DNA of 30,002 nt from Bacteroidota bacterium (GTDB lineage Bacteria > Bacteroidota > Ignavibacteria > SZUA-365): contig JAEYUG010000016.1 in assembly GCA_023432805.1 (NCBI GenBank), positions 1 to 30,002 on the forward strand, in the 5' to 3' direction. The notes beneath the pieces are model-generated. The model saw only the letters and a program-made list of their open reading frames with translations, had not been told where the DNA came from and did not search any database. Positions 24,210 to 30,002 of this stretch are shown here, piece after piece. The first letter of the stretch is position 1. Each line of letters begins with the position of its first letter. The translations under genes were made by a program, and so were the position numbers.

Positions 24210-25140
24210 GAAGCCTCGTACGCCGCTGCCTCGTGCGGTGGGATTCTGTGCCGCGCTGATCTGCGCCGTCGTCTGCGTGCAACAGGCGGGGGCGCAGACG
24301 CATATCTGGACCGAGACGCGTTTTTCGTTCAAGACACTCGAACACAACCTCGGCATGCCGCTCGGCATCATCCGCGCCGTGGAGTTCGGGGCCGAGGCCG
24401 CGCTGCATCTCGAACCGAAGACGAGCGATCACCGGTGGAACGTCGCGCTCGGCGGTGCAATGGAGATCGTCGGGGGTCCCTCGTGGAACATCCAGTTCGA
24501 GACCGTGGTCGACCTTGTCGTGGATCCCGGCAACGACATCGGATTCAATCCCCGTGCCTTCATCTGGCACGAGGCCCTGCTCCTGACCCGCGCAGCGGAC
24601 GCGCAGCAGTGGCAGATCGGGTATGTGCACCGCTGCAAGCACGACATCGACAATCTGGAGCGCTACGAAATCACCGGAAGCTACGACCAGCGATCGATCA
24701 TGCTCGGCAGCCTGATGGTGCGGTGGATGCGGCTTCCGCTCGAGGTGGCGGGATGGAATCTGCGACCCACGGTGCAGGCGGATGCGTACATCCTCCGGCA
24801 GGATCAGCGGTTTCCGGAATCCACCCGCATCCTCACACCGAAGATGAACGAAGCGATCGCTTCACTTCGGACGGCCCTCGAGGTCGAGCGGCATGTGATG
24901 CCGCGGTTGCGTGTGGGTGCCGCCGTCGATGCGCGGGCGACCATCGCCGCCGAAGAGGTGCAGGGGTCGGGCAGCGAGACGCTGCGGTGGGATGGTGCAG
25001 CGGAGTTGTTTGTCACGATTCTCGGCGATGCGAGGAATGTACGGATCTTCCTGCGCCATGAGGAGGTGCATGACACCCTGCTCGGCACGAATCCCCGGGG
25101 AGCGTCGTTGACCAGCATCGGACTGCGGCTCATGCCATAG
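24202..25140 (+). CDS. Putative outer-membrane beta-barrel protein (unknown function)
   Basis: The 312-residue frame starts at TTG 24202, overlapping the stop of the lipoprotein gene; GGAG is 10 nt upstream. It has a Sec signal peptide (PRAVGFCAALICAVVCVQQAGAQ) and then alternating, aromatic-rich strands typical of a small outer-membrane barrel (FGAEAALHLEPK, WNVALGGAMEIVGG, WQIGYVHRCKHDIDNL, LRVGAAVDARATIAA, ELFVTILGDARNVRIFLRHEEV), ending SLTSIGLRLMP without the usual terminal Phe. I do not recognise the family. The overlap implies translational coupling to the lipoprotein. Confidence 0.7.
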   Translation: MSRKPRTPLPRAVGFCAALICAVVCVQQAGAQTHIWTETRFSFKTLEHNLGMPLGIIRAVEFGAEAALHLEPKTSDHRWNVALGGAMEIVGGPSWNIQFETVVDLVVDPGNDIGFNPRAFIWHEALLLTRAADAQQWQIGYVHRCKHDIDNLERYEITGSYDQRSIMLGSLMVRWMRLPLEVAGWNLRPTVQADAYILRQDQRFPESTRILTPKMNEAIASLRTALEVERHVMPRLRVGAAVDARATIAAEEVQGSGSETLRWDGAAELFVTILGDARNVRIFLRHEEVHDTLLGTNPRGASLTSIGLRLMP

Positions 25141-25155
25141 GGCGATTAGCAATTT

Positions 25156-25167
25156 AATTCGCGAATT
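25156..25167. promoter_or_regulatory. 12-bp palindrome AATTCGCGAATT upstream of hyd operon
   Basis: AATTCGCGAATT is a perfect palindrome 139 nt before hydC, in an AT-rich stretch after the outer-membrane-protein gene. It could be an upstream operator. A second feature, CGTCCC/GGGACG (25177-25182 / 25192-25197), preceded by AAAAA on the plus strand, reads as a terminator-like hairpin on the minus strand, where no gene is seen. Confidence 0.3.
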
Positions 25168-25208
25168 GGGTAAAAACGTCCCCCGTTCTCAGGGACGCAC
25201 GGTTTGAC

Positions 25209-25239
25209 TTGCTTTCATACAAGGCCTTTGGTATATTCG
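25209..25239 (+). promoter_or_regulatory. Candidate promoter of the hydCBA operon
   Basis: TTG (25209-25211) and TATATTCG (25232-25239) are separated by 20 nt, matching the Bacteroidota -33/-7 layout with one mismatch to TAnnTTTG. It is the most convincing promoter-like site in the window and lies in a local AT-rich island in otherwise GC-rich DNA, 66 nt before hydC. Confidence 0.5.
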
Positions 25240-25242
25240 TGG

Positions 25243-25268
25243 GAGAAAATCGAGAATATTTTCTCGAT
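25243..25268. promoter_or_regulatory. Overlapping inverted repeats: putative operator of hydCBA
   Basis: Two dyads share one arm region. ATCGAGAA-TATT-TTCTCGAT (25249-25268) is a perfect 8-bp inverted repeat with a 4-nt spacer. GAGAAAAT (25243-25250) also matches ATTTTCTC (25258-25265) perfectly. They begin four bases after the putative -7 box, where a bound repressor would block initiation, and end about 37 nt before the hydC start. A regulator-binding site or an mRNA-leader switch are both possible. Confidence 0.45.
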
Positions 25269-25305
25269 AAAAAGGACCTTCTAGAACACAATTTGGCGCC
25301 GTGAC

Positions 25306-25806
25306 ATGGACGTTCAGCAAAAGACGGTGGAAATCCTGAGGAAATACCCTCCCAGGGAGCCTTCGTCGCTTATCGACATGCTGCAGGAAATTCAGGAAGC
25401 ATACGGCTACGTGCCGGAGCTTGAAATGCAGCACGTTGCCGAGTACACCAACATCCCGATCTCCAGGGTGTACGGTGTGGCCACATTCTACAATCAGTTC
25501 CGCTTCCAGCCCCTGGGCAAGTATGTGATCAAGGTCTGTCGCGGGACTGCCTGCCATGTCAAGGGATCGCTCGACATTCTCACGACGCTCGAGAATGAAC
25601 TGGGCATCAAGGCAGGGGAAACCACGCGCGACAAACTGTTCACCATCGAGACCGTCGCATGCATCGGTGCATGCAGCATAGCGCCGGTGATCGCGGTCAA
25701 CGAGGAGTTCCACGGGGGACTCACGACCAGGACGCTGCAGAAGCTTCTGCGCACCTATCAGATGAAGGAAAAGAAGATGGAGGTCGTCGATGAACCGGTT
25801 TCGTGA
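25306..25806 (+). CDS. hydC: NAD-linked [FeFe]-hydrogenase subunit HydC (NuoE-like [2Fe-2S] protein)
   Basis: The 166-residue thioredoxin-like ferredoxin subunit resembles NuoE of complex I and HydC of trimeric hydrogenases. The N-terminal helical part (LIDMLQEIQEAYGYVPE, VYGVATFYNQF) is followed by the [2Fe-2S] ligands C78 and C83 (KVCRGTACHVKG) and C119 and C123 (ACIGACSIAPV), all present. It passes electrons between the FMN subunit and its own cluster in the soluble hydrogenase complex. It is the first gene of hydC-hydB-hydA; its stop lies 17 nt inside hydB, so the two are translationally coupled. No good Shine-Dalgarno precedes ATG 25306. Confidence 0.92.
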   Translation: MDVQQKTVEILRKYPPREPSSLIDMLQEIQEAYGYVPELEMQHVAEYTNIPISRVYGVATFYNQFRFQPLGKYVIKVCRGTACHVKGSLDILTTLENELGIKAGETTRDKLFTIETVACIGACSIAPVIAVNEEFHGGLTTRTLQKLLRTYQMKEKKMEVVDEPVS

Positions 25807-27790
25807 GCAGTGCTTCGACGGTTGCTGGCACAGCGGCGAACGTCCCTGTCCCCATTTTGTCGATTGCGTCAATCGTGGCCAGCAATGTGCGCACAACGAC
25901 GACGGTGTCGATGCGCGTCTGCATGCATACCGCGATCAGCTGCTCTTCATCGAGCATGACACGCCGGTCATTCTCGTCGGCATGGGCACCTGCGGTCTGG
26001 CCAACGGCGCACAGAGAGTGCACGATGCCTTCGAGGCGGAGTGCGAGGCACGAGGTCTCGACGTCAGGATCATCCCGGTCGGCTGCGTCGGATACTGTGC
26101 TCGTGAGGTGATCGTCGACATCAAACTGCCCGGTCGCGTCCGCATCAGCTACGCCCAGGTGACACCGAAGGACGTGCCCACGCTCGTCGAGCGCACGATC
26201 ATCGGTGGCACCGTGGTGCACGACAAGGTCCTCGGAATCCACGAGCGTGACGGTGCGGGCGACTGGGCGGTATTTCCGACCATGCGCGAGGTGCCGTTCT
26301 TTGCCAAGCAGCACAAGAACGTGCTCGCCAATTGCGGCATCATCGATCCCGAAAGCATTGACGCCTATCTGGCGGCCGGTGGCTACAAGGCGCTGTCGGA
26401 GGTGCTCAACACGAAGAGCGGCGAAGACGTCGTGCGCGACGTGCTTGCGGCGGGACTCCGTGGTCGCGGCGGTGGCGGCTTCCCCACCGCAAAGAAATGG
26501 GACATGGCCCGCAAGGTGGCGGCCGACAAGAAGTACCTGATCTGCAATGCCGACGAGGGTGATCCCGGTGCATTCATGGATCGCGCCGTCCTCGAAGGTG
26601 ATCCTCACCGCGTGGTCGAAGGCATGATCATCGCCGGCTACGCGATCGGCGCGAGCTTCGGCTACATCTATTGCCGTGCGGAGTATCCCCTCGCGATCGC
26701 GCGTCTGCAGAAGACGATCGCCGACGCGACGGCGTACGGACTGCTCGGCGACAACATCCTCGGATCGGGATTCTCGTTCCACCTGCGTATCAAGAAGGGC
26801 GCAGGCGCGTTCGTGTGCGGCGAGGAAACCGCACTCATGAATTCGATCGAGGGACGCCGCGGAATGCCGAGACCGCGGCCGCCGTATCCTTCGACCAGCG
26901 GACTCTTCGGCAAGCCGACGGTCGTCAACAACGTCGAGACCTTCGCAAACGTGCCGGTCATCTTCCTGATGGGTGTTGACGCGTACAGTGCGATCGGCAC
27001 CGCGACCTCGAAGGGCACGAAGATCTTCGCCTTGTCGGGCAAGATCGTCAACACCGGTCTTGTGGAAGTGCCGATGGGCACGACGCTGCGCGAGATCGTA
27101 TTCGACATGGGCGGAGGCATTCCCGATGGTCGTGCGTTCAAGGCCGTGCAGATCGGCGGACCTTCAGGTGGCGCCCTGCCCGAGCAGGTGATCGACACGC
27201 CAATCGACTACGAGAATCTGCGCACCGTCGGTGCGATGATGGGCTCGGGTGGACTCGTGGTCATGGACGAGACGACCTGCATGGTCGACCTGGCCAAGTA
27301 CTTCATGACCTTCATCGAATCCGAATCCTGTGGCAAGTGCATACCCTGCCGGGAAGGCACCAAGCGTCTGCTCGAGACACTCGAGCGTCTGACACAGAGT
27401 CACCGCAACGAGCAAACTCCCGAGGCTGCGCTGCTGCGCTTCCAGGGCATGGTGTACCTCGAGCGTCTCGCCGAGGTGATCACCGACTCCTCGCTGTGCG
27501 GACTCGGTCAATCCGCTGCGAATCCCGTGGTGAGCACCTTGCGCTACTTCCGCCATGAATACGAGGCACACCTCTACGATCGTTCGTGTCCGTCGGGGGC
27601 CTGTCGGGAACTCCTCACCTACCACATCGACACAGCAAAGTGCAACGGCTGCAGCCTCTGCGCGATGAAGTGTCCCGAACACGCGATCCTCGGCGAGAAG
27701 AAGCATCCGCACTACATCATCGAAGACAAGTGCATCCGATGCGATCAGTGCCGTGTCAACTGCAACCGCGATGCGATATACGTGAACTGA
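25790..27790 (+). CDS. hydB: NAD-linked [FeFe]-hydrogenase subunit HydB (NuoF-like FMN/NAD(H) subunit)
   Basis: The 666-residue subunit holds the FMN and NAD(H) sites. In order: a cysteine-rich N-terminal extension (C8, C12, C20, C26, C33); a thioredoxin-like [2Fe-2S] domain (about 55-140, with C68, C99 and C103); the FMN/NADH core with RGRGGGGFPT (224-233), CNADEGDPGAFMDR and GAGAFVCGEETALM; the NuoF [4Fe-4S] site C514, C517, C520 and C570 (ESCGKCIPCREG ... SSLCGLG); and two C-terminal [4Fe-4S] ferredoxin motifs (C618/621/624/628 and C648/651/654/658). This architecture matches HydB of trimeric bifurcating hydrogenases. ATG 25790 overlaps hydC and has GGAGG only 3 nt upstream; the Trx-like domain requires a start near here. 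Confidence 0.92.
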   Translation: MNRFREQCFDGCWHSGERPCPHFVDCVNRGQQCAHNDDGVDARLHAYRDQLLFIEHDTPVILVGMGTCGLANGAQRVHDAFEAECEARGLDVRIIPVGCVGYCAREVIVDIKLPGRVRISYAQVTPKDVPTLVERTIIGGTVVHDKVLGIHERDGAGDWAVFPTMREVPFFAKQHKNVLANCGIIDPESIDAYLAAGGYKALSEVLNTKSGEDVVRDVLAAGLRGRGGGGFPTAKKWDMARKVAADKKYLICNADEGDPGAFMDRAVLEGDPHRVVEGMIIAGYAIGASFGYIYCRAEYPLAIARLQKTIADATAYGLLGDNILGSGFSFHLRIKKGAGAFVCGEETALMNSIEGRRGMPRPRPPYPSTSGLFGKPTVVNNVETFANVPVIFLMGVDAYSAIGTATSKGTKIFALSGKIVNTGLVEVPMGTTLREIVFDMGGGIPDGRAFKAVQIGGPSGGALPEQVIDTPIDYENLRTVGAMMGSGGLVVMDETTCMVDLAKYFMTFIESESCGKCIPCREGTKRLLETLERLTQSHRNEQTPEAALLRFQGMVYLERLAEVITDSSLCGLGQSAANPVVSTLRYFRHEYEAHLYDRSCPSGACRELLTYHIDTAKCNGCSLCAMKCPEHAILGEKKHPHYIIEDKCIRCDQCRVNCNRDAIYVN

Positions 27791-27797
27791 GGCGACC

Positions 27798-29510
27798 ATG
27801 AAGATCTCGATCAACAACAAGGAATGCTGGGCCAACAGCGGTGAGACGATCCTCACCGTGGCCGAACGCGAGGGACTCAAGATTCCAACCCTCTGTCACC
27901 TGAAGGACTATTCGCCGACCGGTTCCTGCCGCATCTGCAACGTGGAAGTCGACGGCCAGCGCGGTCTTGTGCCCGCATGCGCGTTCCCCGTGACGGAAGG
28001 CATGCACGTGCTAACCAACTCGCCGCGTGTGCGTCGTGCGCGCAAGACGATCATCGAACTGCTCATAGCGAACCATCCTCAGGACTGTCTCGTCTGCGTG
28101 CGCAGCGGCAACTGCGAGTTGCAGCACATGGCCGCAGAGTACGGCGTGCGCAGCTTCCGCTACCAGGGGGAGCGCAAGCGCGCCAAGTGCGACATCGCCT
28201 CGCCGGCAATCGAACGTGATCCGGAAAAGTGCATCCTCTGCGGACGCTGCGTGCGTGTGTGCCACGAGGCACAGGGCATCGGCGCGATCGACTTCGCGTG
28301 GCGCGGATTCAAGAGCACCGTCACACCCGCGCTCGAGCGCAGCCTCAACACCGTGGCCTGCGTAGACTGCGGCCAGTGCATCGTGGTCTGTCCCGTCGGT
28401 GCGATCCACGAGAAGAGCAGCCAGAAGGTCGTCTGGGAAGCCATCAACAATCGCGAGATGTTCAGCGTCGCGCAGGTCGCTCCCGCCGTGCGCGTTGCGC
28501 TCGGAGAGGAATTCGGGATGGAGCCGGGTGCGGTCGTGACCGGAAAGATCGTTGCCGCGCTGCGGCGCCTCGGCTTCGACCGCGTGTTCGACACGAACTT
28601 CAGTGCCGACCTGACGATCATCGAGGAAGCCACCGAACTGATCAGCCGCATCCAGAACAAGGGCGTGCTGCCGATGTTGACCTCGTGCAGTCCCGGCTGG
28701 ATCAAGTACATCGAGCACAACTATTCGGACCTCCTGCCGAACGTGTCGTCGTGCAAGTCGCCGCACGAAATGCAGGGCGCGCTCATCAAGACCTTCTACG
28801 CGCAGAAGATGGGTCTGCCCTCGAAGCTGATCTACAACGTGTCGGTCATGCCCTGCACTGCGAAGAAATTCGAAGCGCAGCGGCCGGAACTCGGGGGCGT
28901 GTTTCCCGACGTCGATGCCGTGCTCACCACGCGCGAGCTGGCGCGGATGATCCGCAACGCGGGCATCGATTTCCACCGTCTTCCGGAAGAGGGATTCGAT
29001 GATCCGATGGGCGAGGCCACGGGGGCCGCAGCCATCTTCGGCGCCGCAGGCGGCGTGATGGAAGCCGCCGTTCGCACGGCCTACTTCTACCTGACGGGAA
29101 CGGACATGCCCTCACTCAGCTTCCACGCGATACGCGGCGTCGAAGGCATCCGCACCGCCGAGGTGAACATCAACGGACTGACGTTGCGGCTTGCAGCGGT
29201 GAACGGCCTGAAGAACATCCAACCCATACTGGACATGATCCGCAACGGAGAAACGCCATTTCATTTCATTGAGGTGATGGCGTGTCCCGGCGGCTGTGTC
29301 AACGGTGGTGGTCAGCCGCAGCCATCGGATCCCATGCGTGTGCGCAAGCGCACCGAGAGCATCTACCAGATCGATGCCGCGCTTCCCAAGCGTTGCTCGC
29401 ATCACAACGAATCGGTGCAGGCCTTGTACCACGAATTTCTCGGCGAGCCCGGGGGACATCGTGCGCACGAGCTGCTGCACACGCATTACGTCGATCGGCC
29501 GAAGTTCTGA
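27798..29510 (+). CDS. hydA: [FeFe]-hydrogenase catalytic subunit HydA
   Basis: This 570-residue cytoplasmic enzyme subunit interconverts H2 and protons/electrons at the H-cluster. N-terminal [2Fe-2S] domain: C33, C44, C47, C61. His-ligated [4Fe-4S]: H93, C97, C100, C106. Two [4Fe-4S] ferredoxin sites: C145/148/151/155 and C188/191/194/198. The H-domain has L1 TSCSPGW (295-301), L2 MPCTAKKFE (351-359) and L3 EVMACPGGCVNGGGQP (492-507), followed by a small-subunit-like tail (RTESIYQIDAALP). With HydB and HydC it should form a trimeric NAD-dependent hydrogenase, probably coupling NADH and ferredoxin (bifurcation or confurcation); that coupling is inferred from subunit make-up. It starts 7 nt after hydB, with GAGG 5 nt before the ATG. 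The maturases HydEFG are absent from the window. Confidence 0.95.
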   Translation: MKISINNKECWANSGETILTVAEREGLKIPTLCHLKDYSPTGSCRICNVEVDGQRGLVPACAFPVTEGMHVLTNSPRVRRARKTIIELLIANHPQDCLVCVRSGNCELQHMAAEYGVRSFRYQGERKRAKCDIASPAIERDPEKCILCGRCVRVCHEAQGIGAIDFAWRGFKSTVTPALERSLNTVACVDCGQCIVVCPVGAIHEKSSQKVVWEAINNREMFSVAQVAPAVRVALGEEFGMEPGAVVTGKIVAALRRLGFDRVFDTNFSADLTIIEEATELISRIQNKGVLPMLTSCSPGWIKYIEHNYSDLLPNVSSCKSPHEMQGALIKTFYAQKMGLPSKLIYNVSVMPCTAKKFEAQRPELGGVFPDVDAVLTTRELARMIRNAGIDFHRLPEEGFDDPMGEATGAAAIFGAAGGVMEAAVRTAYFYLTGTDMPSLSFHAIRGVEGIRTAEVNINGLTLRLAAVNGLKNIQPILDMIRNGETPFHFIEVMACPGGCVNGGGQPQPSDPMRVRKRTESIYQIDAALPKRCSHHNESVQALYHEFLGEPGGHRAHELLHTHYVDRPKF

Positions 29511-29524
29511 ACATACACGAGACC

Positions 29525-29950
29525 ATGGATACACACATGAAACCGAAGATTCTTCTCATCGACGACGATGTTGATCTTGTCGCCGTCAATCGCGCCGTGT
29601 TCGAGCACGCGGGCTTCGAGGTGGATGTCGCCTACGACTCGCCGAGCGGATACGAGCGCTTCAACGCCTTCCTGCCCGACGTCACGATCGTGGATCTCGC
29701 CATCGAGTACTTCGATTCGGGTTTCATTCTCTGCCACAAGCTCGACCTGCATCCCCACGGGCAGAAGACAAAGCTGATCATGCTGACCTCGGCCGGACAC
29801 GAGACCGGCTACCGCTTCTCGATCGAAACGTCGGAGGAGCGCAAGTGGATCAAGGTCGACTACTATCTCGAGAAGCCGATCTCCCCGCTCGATCTGGTCA
29901 GATTCGTGACCGACAAAGTGCTCAAGCTGCACGAACAACCTGCGTATTGA
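29525..29950 (+). CDS. Single-domain response regulator (REC only) in the hyd operon
   Basis: The 141-residue CheY-like receiver domain follows hydA by 14 nt in the same orientation. Visible features are the acidic triad region LIDDDVD (D13-D15), phospho-acceptor D57 in PDVTIVDLAIEYFDSG, T88/S89 in IMLTSAG, and the conserved lysine K117 (YYLEKPISP). No DNA-binding or enzymatic output domain follows, so it acts by protein contact or as a phosphate relay. No histidine kinase lies in the window. The ATG at 29525 (MDTHMKPK) or at 29537 (MKPK) could be used; neither has a strong Shine-Dalgarno. The frame is open upstream into hydA, but those residues are an artefact of the hydA coding sequence. 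Confidence 0.85.
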   Translation: MDTHMKPKILLIDDDVDLVAVNRAVFEHAGFEVDVAYDSPSGYERFNAFLPDVTIVDLAIEYFDSGFILCHKLDLHPHGQKTKLIMLTSAGHETGYRFSIETSEERKWIKVDYYLEKPISPLDLVRFVTDKVLKLHEQPAY

Positions 29951-29982
29951 TCAACGCTTGTACGTGGAGCCTCCTCAGCATA

Positions 29983-30002
29983 CGGCCCGCCTCGGCGGGC
30001 CG
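29983..30002 (+). terminator. Strong hairpin after the hyd operon (at window edge)
   Basis: CGGCCCGCC (29983-29991) and GGCGGGCCG (29994-30002) form a perfect 9-bp GC stem with a two-base spacer, 33 nt after the response-regulator stop. The window ends at the stem, so any T-tract cannot be seen. Confidence 0.65.

Noticed and set aside
25177..25197. CGTCCC/GGGACG hairpin as terminator of the outer-membrane-protein gene
   Set aside because: The A-run lies 5' on the plus strand, so it would terminate minus-strand transcription, where no gene is seen; noted only as a structure.
1..30002. tRNA, rRNA, insertion sequences, phage or defence genes
   Set aside because: I looked for cloverleaf-like arms, transposase motifs (DDE, HUH), integrases and nuclease or toxin genes and saw none that could be supported.

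Overview
This is a high-GC window (roughly 60% G+C by eye) from what looks like a member of the Bacteroidota/Chlorobiota (FCB) superphylum. The pointers are three secreted proteins ending in type IX secretion (T9SS) sorting-like domains, a giant SBBP/PKD-like surface protein of a type common in these phyla, an HMA-AraC copper regulator of a kind seen in Bacteroidota, and candidate promoters of the TTG-N19/20-TAnnTTTG type. Clear Shine-Dalgarno stretches (AAGGAG, GGAG) precede many starts. Together with the GC content this fits an Ignavibacteria/Kapabacteria-like lineage better than Bacteroidia. The taxonomic placement is inference; no rRNA or marker gene is present.

Layout. Bases 1-3457 hold the tail of an unknown gene, a YbaK-type aminoacyl-tRNA deacylase whose N-terminus appears frameshifted, a SlyD-like FKBP isomerase, a secreted DUF3298-like protein and a BaiN/HI0933-type flavoprotein. 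Bases 3592-6811 are a copper-resistance module: an AraC-type regulator with an N-terminal CxxC metal-binding-like domain, a CopZ-like chaperone, and a CopA P1B-ATPase whose start overlaps the chaperone stop. Bases 6928-15109 carry two convergent cell-surface genes, an Ig-repeat T9SS protein and a 2106-residue propeller/PKD-like T9SS protein, separated by a perfect 16-bp-stem hairpin. Bases 15257-19027 hold a PIG-L deacetylase, a TlpA thioredoxin with a DUF3738-like tail, a secreted cysteine-rich protein and a monoheme cytochrome c lipoprotein. Bases 19301-25140 hold a 16-Asp-box (BNR/sortilin-like) T9SS protein, an Ig-like lipoprotein and a putative outer-membrane protein started from an overlapping TTG codon.

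Bases 25306-29950 are a compact operon, hydC-hydB-hydA plus a stand-alone response regulator. It encodes the three core subunits of a soluble NAD-linked, probably electron-bifurcating [FeFe]-hydrogenase. It is preceded by an AT-rich promoter region with two overlapping inverted repeats and is followed by a strong hairpin at the window edge. The maturases HydE, HydF and HydG are not in the window.

Nothing here is a clearly unprecedented system. The points most worth following up are the hydrogenase operator and the orphan response regulator, the cysteine-rich extension on HydB, the metal-sensor/AraC fusion beside copZA, the pairing of a TlpA-DUF3738 protein with a cysteine-rich secreted protein, and a hairpin repeat shared by the 5' regions of two T9SS genes.
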